DNA of 15,258 nt from Patescibacteria group bacterium (lineage in GTDB: Bacteria; Patescibacteriota; Gracilibacteria; UM-FILTER-43-11): contig JAHIYT010000044.1 of NCBI GenBank assembly GCA_018814945.1, positions 1 through 15,258 on the forward strand, read 5' to 3'. Within the stretch, counting starts at the first letter, position 1. Every line of letters starts with the position of its first letter. Both the position numbers and the translations under genes were made by a program. The notes under the pieces are model-generated. The model made no database searches and was not told the DNA's origin. It worked only from the letters and a program-made list of their open reading frames with translations. Positions 4,392 through 13,000 of the stretch are shown piece after piece.

Positions 4392-6995
4392 TTATTCTTC
4401 GTCATGGTATGCATAACATCCATAATTCTCATCGTCTTCATCGTAGTCATCTTCGTCTTCAAATCCTAAGTCACCGCAGTTGAACCTACATACATAATTC
4501 CAACCGTCTCTGTATTTTTGGATCTTAAATTCAGGATCATCACTTTCTTCGCCTTGGTTAAATTTAGTCATGGCCTGATCAATGTCACCCTGATCATCGG
4601 ATTCACCAATTTCTGTAAGTGCCAATTGTCTATCTACGGCTACCAATGTATCTATAACCCCTTGGATAGTAGGATGTATGTATGTATTTGGGTCAAAAAG
4701 TAATACTTTTTCCAAACTATGTACAGCTTTTTTCTCGTAATCAAATACCTCATGACCATGTTGGCAATTAATGTGGAAGTCATCATACCAAATTATTTGA
4801 TTATCTCCGCCAACAACATCTCTACCAAGACTCTTGGTTATGTAATATATTGCGGTATTAACCCATCCAACAGACTTATTGTATGCAGGGTTTAAGTTAA
4901 TTAAAGTTGCAAGTGTCGCATATTTTTCTCCATAACCCACTGCACAGTTTTCATCGACTTCACCATTACAGTTATTATCAATATCGTCGTAACAAACCTC
5001 TTCAGCACCAGGATTGGTACTTGAATCATTGTCGTTACAATCAAGGTCTCCACATTCACCGCCTTCTATTGCATATCCATCCTCATCGGCGTCAGTACAT
5101 TCAAGTCCCCCTTCTATCTCACAAATTGCTGAACATCCATCGTTATCAGATGTATTACCATCATCACATTCTTCACCTGAATCAATTACTTCGTTTCCAC
5201 AGCCTTTCGCAACGTTAAATGCTATACAATAGTATTTTGCTTTATTTTGTGGATAACTGATGAAGTCATAGTTATCGTAATGAACTACATCTTTATTACA
5301 ATAGAATTCAGCGGATACATTACTTCCACCTTCACCTGTAAATGGAATATATCCACTATTTGCAGCCTCTCTTAGCCAGATTAATTCTGATGATGTAATG
5401 TTAAAGGCATTTGTAACGGCCATACCACTTGAATTTGTTGGACCGAAGGTATTCCAGCCTGATGCTATACCAACGTTGTCACCTGGATTTGATGCGTTTG
5501 GATAAGCCCATTGGAATGAGAATCCTTCTTGTAAGTGACAACTAGGATGAGTACCTACAAATCCTGCGGCAGTACCGCTAGTAATATCCGGACCGCCATT
5601 ACCCCAGTTAGGTAAGTCAGACTCTTTATCACAAACTATTTTATGTGCATATATTGTGGTTACATCCGCTCCGTGTGGGAATCTACAGCTAGCAGGACAG
5701 GCATCGTTGTCGTCAAGGTTTCCATCGTCACAATCTTCACCTTTTTCAACAATGCCGTTACCACAAACTGCCCTAGGTACACCTCCACATCTTACGCTAA
5801 CGTAATCTAAAAGTACGCCGGCTGAATCCGGTGTTCCCCCGTCAAAGAATTCCAATCTGGTTGGAGTGCCTGCAGCCTTAACAACATATGTATGCTGTGA
5901 CCAATCTGCAACGCCTGAGTCATTTCTTGTTATTGATCCGCTAATGGAATTATTCCAAATAAAATCTAAAATGTTATCATCCCCAGTTACATTTGGATTA
6001 GGAGATGTATAAAAGCTAACGGTGTAGTTTTGACCCGGAACCGTTTCAATATCCTGATAAATTCTTACAGAAGAAGGCTCACCTTCAAGCGTTCCTCCAG
6101 GCCCCTCCCAATCTGAATCTAATTCAACGTATTGATTTCCTTCAACCGCTAGACCATCTTTTCTAACTTCAAGATTTGCAGTCGCTGGCCTTGGAGTTCC
6201 TTGATAGTCTGTTTCGGTTGAGTACCATTCAACGTTCCAACCTAAATTAGCTGTACCATTGGATACAACATCCCAATCTCCACCCACGGTAACACTTTCA
6301 AAACCGGTATTAGCAACAAGTTCATTGTTCCAGTTACACACTGGCCCGGTTTCTACAGTACAAGTAGAAGAACAGCCATCGCCATTATTTGAGTTGCCAT
6401 CATCACATGCTTCACCCGTATCCTCAACGCCGTCACCACAAAATGCAAATAAACAACTTGTTCTACATGTATCTGGTGCGGTATCGCTATTACCTTTATT
6501 ACCTAGGTCACATTCTTCACCTGGATCTACAATGTTGTTACCGCATATCCATTCCAGCTCACAAACAGATGAACAACCGTCACCATTGTCTGTATTTCCA
6601 TCATCACAAGATTCAGCACCATCTACAATACCGTTACCACAATATTCGGTTTCTATAAGACAAAATGATGAACAACCGTCGCCATCAATGAAATTTCCGT
6701 CATCACACGTTTCTCCTCCGCCTGTATCGGTGACGCTATCTCCACATGCTGGCAATATACAAGTTGTGCGACATGCATCCGGGTTTACATCACTGTTTAA
6801 TTCACCGTCATCACATTGTTCGTGTCCCCCAAGGACTCCGTCGCCACAAACTGGATCATCACCACCTTTTGCTCCAGTTTGCTGAGTTTTATATAAATTA
6901 GCAGAGAACAGTGAAATAAGTACAAACACCGTGGCTGCAATAAATATTTTATTACGTGTAGACATTTTTGTTTTTGTTATTAAATATTTGAGCAT
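4392..6995 (-). CDS. Surface protein with seven DUF4215 repeats, jelly-roll-like domain and MopE-type motif
   Basis: An exported 867-residue protein. Residues 12-35 form a signal peptide or N-terminal anchor (IFIAATVFVLISLFSANLY). Seven cysteine-rich DUF4215 repeats (Cys-Gly-[DN]-...-CDDGN...GDGCS..C) lie at about 50-79, 84-112, 119-145, 151-181, 186-212, 411-437 and 599-625. Between repeats five and six, residues 224-405 resemble a DUF642/CBM-like jelly roll (ANTGFESV, GNQYVELDSDW, VPGQNYTVSFYT). Residues 440-598 are an unassigned domain with six cysteines. Residues 633-684 (DADEDGYA, DCNDNDSSTNPGAEEVC, DIDNNCNGEVDENC) match the MopE-type metal-binding motif. The C-terminus is helical, then extremely acidic (845-857). 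A second ATG at 6965 gives a more compact signal peptide and may be the true start. The role is probably adhesion or ion and glycan binding; the partner is unknown. Confidence 0.85.
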   Translation of the reverse strand: MLKYLITKTKMSTRNKIFIAATVFVLISLFSANLYKTQQTGAKGGDDPVCGDGVLGGHEQCDDGELNSDVNPDACRTTCILPACGDSVTDTGGGETCDDGNFIDGDGCSSFCLIETEYCGNGIVDGAESCDDGNTDNGDGCSSVCELEWICGNNIVDPGEECDLGNKGNSDTAPDTCRTSCLFAFCGDGVEDTGEACDDGNSNNGDGCSSTCTVETGPVCNWNNELVANTGFESVTVGGDWDVVSNGTANLGWNVEWYSTETDYQGTPRPATANLEVRKDGLAVEGNQYVELDSDWEGPGGTLEGEPSSVRIYQDIETVPGQNYTVSFYTSPNPNVTGDDNILDFIWNNSISGSITRNDSGVADWSQHTYVVKAAGTPTRLEFFDGGTPDSAGVLLDYVSVRCGGVPRAVCGNGIVEKGEDCDDGNLDDNDACPASCRFPHGADVTTIYAHKIVCDKESDLPNWGNGGPDITSGTAAGFVGTHPSCHLQEGFSFQWAYPNASNPGDNVGIASGWNTFGPTNSSGMAVTNAFNITSSELIWLREAANSGYIPFTGEGGSNVSAEFYCNKDVVHYDNYDFISYPQNKAKYYCIAFNVAKGCGNEVIDSGEECDDGNTSDNDGCSAICEIEGGLECTDADEDGYAIEGGECGDLDCNDNDSSTNPGAEEVCYDDIDNNCNGEVDENCAVGYGEKYATLATLINLNPAYNKSVGWVNTAIYYITKSLGRDVVGGDNQIIWYDDFHINCQHGHEVFDYEKKAVHSLEKVLLFDPNTYIHPTIQGVIDTLVAVDRQLALTEIGESDDQGDIDQAMTKFNQGEESDDPEFKIQKYRDGWNYVCRFNCGDLGFEDEDDYDEDDENYGCYAYHDEE

Positions 6996-7002
6996 TTTTG
7001 TT

Positions 7003-7062
7003 AAGTTTTTATTAAAATCTCATAAAAATCATTTTCTAATTATAACATATTAATAAAAACTT
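7003..7062. repeat. Perfect 13-base inverted repeat across the DUF4215 gene promoter and leader
   Basis: AAGTTTTTATTAA (7003-7015) and TTAATAAAAACTT (7050-7062) are exact inverse complements separated by 34 bases. The right arm fills most of the -35/-10 spacer. The left arm lies in the 5' leader, ending just before the ATG at 6995. The arrangement fits a regulator operator pair. As the transcript starts near 7032, only one arm would be in the RNA, so an RNA hairpin is unlikely. Confidence 0.5.
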
Positions 7063-7067
7063 TGCAA
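7039..7067 (-). promoter_or_regulatory. Promoter of the DUF4215 gene
   Basis: On the minus strand, TTGCAA (7067-7062), a 17-base spacer and TATAAT (7044-7039). The -35 box lies 15 bases past the metK stop codon. No terminator is visible between metK and this promoter, so metK transcription may run into the gene. Confidence 0.75.
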
Positions 7068-7081
7068 GTACTATTGTATCA

Positions 7082-8233
7082 TTATTTTACTAATTCTTTC
7101 AATTTATTTATCATATCAGTCTTCTCCCAAGAAAATTCAGGTCTGCCAAAATGCCCGTAACAAGCAGTATTTTTGTAAATTGGTTTTTTTAAATCCAGAG
7201 TTTTTATAATTCCAGCCGGAGTCATATCAAAAACTTTTTTAATCGCTTCTTCAATTTTCTCGTCACTTATTTTACCGGTATCGAATGTGGTGATATGAAC
7301 AGAAACAGGTTCCGGGTAACCAATAGCATAAGCGAGCTGTATTTCGCATTTATCTGCGAGTCCTGTTGCAACTACGTTTTTGGCTATATAACGCGCCATA
7401 TAGGCCCCGCTTCGATCTTGTTTATTTGGCACTTTACCACTAAATGCACCACCGCCATGACGTCCCATTCCACCATAAGTGTCGACAATAATCTTACGAC
7501 CTGTCATACCCGTATCCCCCTGCGGGCCTCCAACAACAAATTTACCTGTTTCGTTAATCAAAAACTTTGTATCTCCGTGCAATAAATCACCACAAACCGG
7601 TTTTATGACATGCTCAATAATGTCGGAACGCAATTTGTCATATTCGATATCCGGGTCGTGCTGAGCCGCAATTACCACAGCCTCTACACCGATTGGTTTG
7701 CCGTGTTCGTATTCCACAGTCACCTGGCTTTTCCCGTCTGGACGAAGATAGCCCAAGGTGCCGTCTTTTCTAACTTCTGCCAACTTTCTTGCTAATTTAT
7801 GAGCGAGTGTTATGGGTAGTGGCATAAGTTCTTCAGTTTCTGTGCAGGCATACCCCATCATTATCCCCTGATCCCCTGCCCCCTGAGCCTTATGTACACC
7901 TTCATCCTCTTTTTCCCCTTGTGCAATATCCGGACTTTGCTCGTGTATAGCATTTAAAACCGAACAGCTTTTATAATCAATTCCATAATCTGAGTTTGTA
8001 TAGCCTATATCTTTCAAGGTATTGCGGACGATTTTTTGGATATCGACATAAGTTTTGGTTGTAATTTCTCCACCAACAATAACAAGGCCTGTTGTTGTAT
8101 AGCATTCGCAGCAACAAGCCCCATCCGGGTCATCTGCTAGTACTGCATCCAGCACTGCATCACTTATTTGGTCACAGATTTTATCTGGATGACCCTCGGT
8201 TACGGATTCGGAGGTGAAAAAGTATTTAGACAT
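7082..8233 (-). CDS. metK: S-adenosylmethionine synthetase (methionine adenosyltransferase)
   Basis: Cytoplasmic enzyme that makes S-adenosylmethionine from methionine and ATP, releasing phosphate and pyrophosphate. The full-length 383-residue sequence carries the family hallmarks: TEGHPDK (His15, Asp17), ATP-binding [12 protein letters not shown] (118-129), [12 protein letters not shown] (244-255) with the Arg/Lys pair, and GGGAFSGK (260-267) followed by K271 and D273. Residue 268 is Val where GKD is usual ([10 protein letters not shown]); the neighbouring catalytic Lys and Asp are kept. Residues 39-44 contain four cysteines (ACCCEC), which is unusual. The ATG at 8233 opens the canonical [18 protein letters not shown]; no Shine-Dalgarno sequence is seen. 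Expression should be controlled by the SAM riboswitch and terminator in its leader (8319-8582). Confidence 0.97.
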   Translation of the reverse strand: MSKYFFTSESVTEGHPDKICDQISDAVLDAVLADDPDGACCCECYTTTGLVIVGGEITTKTYVDIQKIVRNTLKDIGYTNSDYGIDYKSCSVLNAIHEQSPDIAQGEKEDEGVHKAQGAGDQGIMMGYACTETEELMPLPITLAHKLARKLAEVRKDGTLGYLRPDGKSQVTVEYEHGKPIGVEAVVIAAQHDPDIEYDKLRSDIIEHVIKPVCGDLLHGDTKFLINETGKFVVGGPQGDTGMTGRKIIVDTYGGMGRHGGGAFSGKVPNKQDRSGAYMARYIAKNVVATGLADKCEIQLAYAIGYPEPVSVHITTFDTGKISDEKIEEAIKKVFDMTPAGIIKTLDLKKPIYKNTACYGHFGRPEFSWEKTDMINKLKELVK

Positions 8234-8318
8234 ATCTATATTGATTGACGAACATTGATTAACGATTTTAAATTTAAAATTGAAATCAAAAATATAAAAT
8301 CCTTTGTTCAGTGTTCTT

Positions 8319-8350
8319 AAATAAAATAAGACCTCATAATGAGAAGTCTT
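8319..8350 (-). terminator. Riboswitch-controlled intrinsic terminator of metK
   Basis: On the minus strand, AAGAC (8350-8346), a TT bulge, CTCA (8343-8340), loop TTA, TGAG (8336-8333) and GTCTT (8332-8328) form a stem followed by ATTTTATTT (8327-8319). It lies between the aptamer and metK, 86 bases before the start codon, so it acts on transcription before metK is reached. Its left arm overlaps the antiterminator at 8339-8363. Confidence 0.75.
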
Positions 8351-8363
8351 GCGACTAACTCAT
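8339..8363 (-). promoter_or_regulatory. Antiterminator hairpin of the metK leader
   Basis: ATGAG (8363-8359), internal loop, GTC (8355-8353), GCAA tetraloop, GAC (8348-8346), internal loop and CTCAT (8343-8339) can pair. This uses the 3' strand of aptamer helix P1 and the left arm of the terminator, so it excludes both. It is the expected SAM-free, transcription-on state. Confidence 0.6.
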
Positions 8364-8582
8364 CTAACTTAGATGGCGCACCTTCTTCCGATTGTCACAT
8401 CGGAACGGTTGCGGGGCAGGTTATCGAAAGGGAAATGTTCTTTTCAATGAAAAAGTTCTTCGCACTTTTATCATTTCAAAGCCCCTACGCTTCAGTCTCC
8501 CAAATTTTTGGGATTCTTTCGCTTTGGGTCGCATTTCTCGCTTTCAGTAGAGCTAAGTCTCTATCTGCCACTCTTGATGAAA
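8359..8582 (-). ncRNA. SAM riboswitch of the SAM-I/SAM-IV clan with enlarged P2
   Basis: Read on the minus strand upstream of metK. P1 pairs TCATC (8580-8576) with GATGA (8364-8360). Then come AAGAG, GTGGC (8571-8567) opening P2, AGA, and hairpin TAGAG/CTCTA (8563-8548) with loop ACTTAG (8558-8553). The 3' side of P2, GCCCC (8417-8413), runs straight into the conserved GCAACC (8412-8407). P3 is TTCCGAT (8405-8399) with ATCGGAA (8392-8386), followed by AAGGTGC (8384-8378). CTAAGT (8372-8367) is fully complementary to the P2 loop and makes the family pseudoknot. There is no P4: only 13 bases separate GGTGC from P1. About 120 bases are inserted between the P2 hairpin and GCCCC, closed by GAAAG/CTTTC and AAATG/CATTT. 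SAM binding should stabilise P1 and permit termination. Confidence 0.85.
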
Positions 8583-8599
8583 CTGTGTTTTCGTGGACC

Positions 8600-8628
8600 A
8601 TTTTAGGTGATAAATGTGATTTGGTCAA
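8600..8628 (-). promoter_or_regulatory. Promoter of the metK riboswitch transcript
   Basis: On the minus strand, TTGACC (8628-8623), a 17-base spacer and TAAAAT (8605-8600). The predicted start, near 8593, lies about 10 bases before P1 of the aptamer. Confidence 0.75.
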
Positions 8629-8653
8629 TGAAAAAAATGCTACATCTTTTTAA

Positions 8654-8780
8654 AATAAATGAGCTCGAAAGGAGTTGAGCACACGACGAAGCAAGACCCT
8701 GAAGTGACATGTGTGCCGAAGGAAGCTTGCGAAGTTGGGCGAAGCTTCTGCAGAGCGAAGACACTTGTTTGAAAAGGCCG
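8654..8780. other. Structured intergenic spacer between the SLH unit and metK
   Basis: A GC-richer stretch with no convincing frame. It contains inverted repeats GCACAC/GTGTGC (8679-8684, 8711-8716), AAGTG/CACTT (8702-8706, 8762-8766) and GAAGCTT/AAGCTTC (8722-8728, 8742-8748), the last nested in the second. CGAAG occurs at least five times. It could be an RNA element, a repeat remnant or a complex 3' end of the SLH unit. The strand cannot be assigned. Confidence 0.35.
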
Positions 8781-8801
8781 AAAAACTTTTTGAAAGTTTT
8801 T
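8781..8801. terminator. Terminator-like hairpin after the SLH operon
   Basis: AAAAACTTT (8781-8789), loop TTG, AAAGTTTTT (8793-8801): a perfect 9-base stem beginning five bases beyond the stop of the 402-residue SLH gene on the minus strand. It is A/T-rich with a single GC pair per arm, so it may be only a partial terminator. Confidence 0.45.
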
Positions 8802-8806
8802 AGGGG

Positions 8807-10015
8807 CTATTCCATCTCCAACACCTTCACCACAATCTTTGCCACCTGTGCACGGGTTATGTAGTTCGCTGGGCCAAATGTACCATCTTCGTATCCTCCA
8901 ACAATATCATTTTCATATGCAAAGGTAACGTAGCTCGAATACCAAGCATTAACCGGTACATCGGGAAAATGTTCTATCGCACCAATAACAGCATATCCGG
9001 CAGATTCGATAATTATTTTTAGCGCGGCTGCTCTTGTTATATAGTCATTTGGTCCAAATCCCCCACTTGGATACCCTTCTACAACCCCCAATCTTTTTGC
9101 TTCTTCTACGTATGGTGCAAACCAAGAGTTCATTGGAACGTCGGAAAAAGGGTGTTCATTAACGTTTGTATTTACCGAATGACCAAATGCAAGCATTGCT
9201 ATTTTGGTAAGCTCAGCTCTGGTAATGTATCCGTTTGGATCAAATATTCCCTCCTCTTTACCGCTTACAACTTCCTGCTCATATAAATCATTGATATAAT
9301 CCTCTGCCCAGTGACCATCAGTATCTTCAAAGAACACTTGAGCTGAAGTAACGAGTTCTACCTCTTGTTCACCTTCTAAATCGACTGAGTGACGAATTAA
9401 GGCTTGTACTGCAGAGCTTTCGTTCCCGAACTCATCTTCGGCAGAGATGTTGAAGCGATTGGTTTGAAATTCCTCAAGCGGTACAGTTATCTGAAAGAAA
9501 CCATCTTCATTCGTCTGGCCACTACCTACTAACTCTCCATCAGTTGTACGTGCGTTAACATTTGCATCAGGCTCTGCTTCACCTGTAATTATGTATGTAA
9601 TTGCATCTACGAATTCCGGAATTTCGTTTAAGATTGGTACGTCTGGCGGAGTGGTATCACCGCTACTAAACCCACCGGAAGTCTCGTTAACACTAATAAT
9701 TACTGAATCACTTGTGTTTCCGTTTACTTCGGCGGTTATAGAAAATGTATTAACCGTTTCCTGAGCTAATCCAACCATAAATTCCACGACGCCATCCTCT
9801 TCCTCATCTATTCCTATGCCATCAGTTACTGGCGCAAGCTGGCTTGGACCGCCGACAACAGAGATTTTTGCACCAGGTTCGGTATAAATGGTTAGCGTGT
9901 AATAGTCAGCATCAACAGAAGATGGTGGTTCATCTACAGTTGGTGCATTTATTGCAAAAGTACTTAGTGGAAATGCGAGTAAAGTGAATAAACTTATTAA
10001 TATGAGTTTTTTCAT
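8807..10015 (-). CDS. SLH-domain surface protein with two Ig-like domains (402 aa)
   Basis: An exported cell-wall-associated protein. Residues 1-21 are a signal peptide (MKKLILISLFTLLAFPLSTF). Two bacterial Ig-like modules follow: about 24-110 (YYTLTIYTEPGAKISVVGG) and 122-210 (DVPILNEIPEFVDAITYIIT, EPDANVNARTTDGELVGSGQ). Three S-layer homology domains fill the C-terminus at about 229-274, 289-335 and 350-396, each with the SLH core ITRA (ITRAEL, ITRAAA, ITRAQV). SLH triplets bind secondary wall polymers, often pyruvylated, so this protein is likely wall-anchored by its C-terminus with the Ig modules exposed. It starts 11 bases after the stop of the larger SLH gene and is probably co-transcribed with it. 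No Shine-Dalgarno sequence precedes the ATG. Confidence 0.9.
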   Translation of the reverse strand: MKKLILISLFTLLAFPLSTFAINAPTVDEPPSSVDADYYTLTIYTEPGAKISVVGGPSQLAPVTDGIGIDEEEDGVVEFMVGLAQETVNTFSITAEVNGNTSDSVIISVNETSGGFSSGDTTPPDVPILNEIPEFVDAITYIITGEAEPDANVNARTTDGELVGSGQTNEDGFFQITVPLEEFQTNRFNISAEDEFGNESSAVQALIRHSVDLEGEQEVELVTSAQVFFEDTDGHWAEDYINDLYEQEVVSGKEEGIFDPNGYITRAELTKIAMLAFGHSVNTNVNEHPFSDVPMNSWFAPYVEEAKRLGVVEGYPSGGFGPNDYITRAAALKIIIESAGYAVIGAIEHFPDVPVNAWYSSYVTFAYENDIVGGYEDGTFGPANYITRAQVAKIVVKVLEME

Positions 10016-10026
10016 GGGCTATTTGA

Positions 10027-13000
10027 TTATTGTAAATCCAAAATTAATGAGATGATTTTTGCAGCTTCTGCTCTTGTTATTAACCATTCTGGGTGGAATA
10101 AACCGTCATCGTATCCGGAGACCATTCCGTTAGTGCTTGCATAACCAATATATTTAGCAAACCATTCTGTGATTGGAACGTCGGTGAATGCTACATACCA
10201 CCATCCTTCTTTGCTTTCAAAATTGGTGTAGAAGTTGCTATCTACATCTGTAAATCCTGCAGCTTCTATTAAAATTTTCATAGCTTCAGCACGGTTTACG
10301 TTGCCGTTTGGACTAAATACACCCCCCTCGTATCCTTCGATAACTCCACCATCCCTTGCCGCAAGCACATAAGGTGTGTACCAATCTGCAGAAGTAATAT
10401 CTACAAATTCATTATCATCAAGAGATGCTACGGATGGTACATTAAATCCATTTACTGCCATTTTGGTAAGTTCTGCACGAGTGATGTAGTCATTTGGTGC
10501 AAATGTGGTTGATGTTTTACCACTTGCTATGCCCATGTTTACAATGTCGTTGATGTAGCTTTCTGCCCAATGTCCTGCTACATCGTGCAAACCATCTAGT
10601 GTGTAGGTAACTTCTACCACTTCAGTTACGGCAGTTTCTCCACTGTCCTCGAAGGCAAAGTAACTTAAGTGGTCTGTTTCGAACACAAGGTAGCCATCCA
10701 ATACTACTGCTGTACCCATGTCTTCCCATGTGTCGCCTTCATCGCCAGACATATATATGTTAACTACAGTTCCGTCTGGCAGGTCGGTTGGAATAGTAAG
10801 GGTTACAGGGTTTGAGAAAGTAAGCGGAGTGTTGTTGCCAACCTCAATGGTCATTTCAACCTCTGTTCTTTCTAAAATGTCGTCTGAACCTTCAATTATT
10901 CCACCATCGGTAGGGATTATAGAAGTAACTGATGTAACAAGTGGTGGCTGAATTCTGCCGTTCCAATTTGCTTCACCGGTTACTGTTGTGTTTGCTGGAA
11001 TAGTTAAACTAATAGTTGAACCACCGTTTGGTCTGATTGTTAATGTTCCATTTTCTGTAATTTGTGCTGTGGCTGTATCTGCCTCTTCATCAACTGTAAT
11101 AAGGTCATCATCAATATCTACCGGTTGACTGTATGTCTGGTTACCAGTGATGGTATTAATATTTGCAACGCTGGAGCTTGTTGAGGAATTGGAAGTTGAA
11201 GTAGATGTTGTACTACTTCCTCCGCCTCCACCACCTCCACCGCCACCTCCTCCGGTAGGAGTAACAACTACTGCAGGGTCTGTAATTGTATTACCTGGGA
11301 CTGCTGAATCCTCGTCAAGAGTGCTGTCTGCGGCATTTTTTGTAACTATGGTGTAAGTACCGGTTGCCCCAGCTGTAACCGGGTTTTTAACGGTTATAAT
11401 ATTGAATGAGACAGCTGTACTGGCAGGCACTATTATACCGTCGCTCTGTCTTGTAAGCGTAACTACCTGGCCACCAACGCCAACAGTAAATGTTCCATCA
11501 ATGTTGACTAAAGTATTTACTGAGTTAACACTCGTTACAGTAAATCCTGCAGGGAATGTAATTAGAATTTTACCATCGATTGGTATTGGTGTTGTATTTG
11601 TAAATGAGATAGTTGCGGCCACATCTCCGTTTGTATAAGAAGAGCTTAGTGTAATAACTGGAGATCCAATTGTTGAAGCGGTGACATTATAAACATCTAA
11701 ATCTGGTGCTGTACTGCCTGTAACTGTATTACCAGCGTCATCTGTACCTGTTTCAGTCCAGTTTGATAGACCGCTTAATGCCCCGGCAATAACTGTATAT
11801 GGGCTACCAGCATTGGTAGCTGCGGCATCATCTGTAAGAGTAGTTATATCAACTGTCCAAGCTACGGTATCACCTGTTCCTTCGGCTGCATCTGTATAAG
11901 TTACGGTGTCACCTATATCTGCAACTGAGTTGGTATTAACGTCACTTGTAATTGCAAATGAACCAGGAGTTGTAATTGTTGGCGGTTCATTATCAACAGG
12001 ACCTGTTGCATCATCGGCTACATCTGCGGCTACATTTACACTTGCATCTGTAGCATTAGCAATAGAAAAACCAACATTCCCATCTACAGTTCCATCTACC
12101 AATGTATAAGTTGCACACCATATATCATCTCCTGCAGCTGTATCATCACAATTACCTCCCGCACCATCATCTTCCATGGCTACATCACCACCACCAAAGG
12201 CAGAAAAATCTACATCAACAGTGGCTACATCTTGCGCACCATCACCACTAGCTAAGGATGCATCCCATATTGCGGTTATGGAGTCTGTTGCACTTAATAT
12301 ACTTCCATTTCCGAATATATCATTTAAAGAAAATGTAATATTGGCTGCTGTCGGAAATGGAGCAGCGCCATCAGTAGCTAAAACAGCGAATCCTTCCGTT
12401 GGGGTACTATTAACAAGTAGGTCCTGTATTCCATCTCCACCTGTAATCTGAAGTTCCATAACGTCATATGTATTACCAGCTGCAGCATTTGAAACTCCAA
12501 AGAAAAGTGTGGTGTCATCAGTTACATCTGCGTAAGTTTCAGTTAGGGGTCCACCAACAAATGTATTTACAACAAAGTCACCAGTATCTGCACTAGAGGC
12601 ATCCATTACTTCGGTAAATGTCGCTAAAATACCATCCAATTGCCCATCTGGCGTACCTGCAGAGCCATCGACTTGATCGGTATCTTTTGTGACGCGACTA
12701 AGAATTAGAGGAGGCGCACCATCTATTAAAGTTACATTAAAGCTTGGAGTATTATTGGTTCCATCATTAATATTACCTGAACTTGTATAATCCCAACGTG
12801 GTTCCGCACCACCAGCGGTTTGCTTACCAGTTCTATTTGCAGCTGTACTAAAATCTCCTGTAGCATCATCGCAGGTAATTGTTGTAGTACCTGAACCTGT
12901 ACAGTCGGCTGGTGCAAAATCACCAATAGCATTTATGTCACCTAGAACACCCCACCCCCAATCTGATTCATCCATTGTAAATGTGGTATTTTCAGAGAAA

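Noticed and set aside
6259..6885. Plus-strand open frame of 208 codons, Ser/Pro-rich
   Set aside because: It is antisense to the DUF4215 repeats. The repeated CDDGN codons create a long frame without stops, and there is no start signal or domain.
8521..8545. GCGACC downstream of the P2 hairpin as an alternative GCAACC core, giving a compact aptamer
   Set aside because: The exact GCAACC at 8412-8407 is followed by a good P3, GGTGC and the pseudoknot partner. GCGACC at 8532-8526 breaks the invariant core and lacks these.
8339..8653. Plus-strand open frame of 104 codons
   Set aside because: It is the antisense of the metK riboswitch, terminator and promoter, which explain the conservation-like patterning better.
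11147..11356. Plus-strand frame with a poly-proline run
   Set aside because: It is the reverse complement of the GGN codon run in the giant SLH gene.
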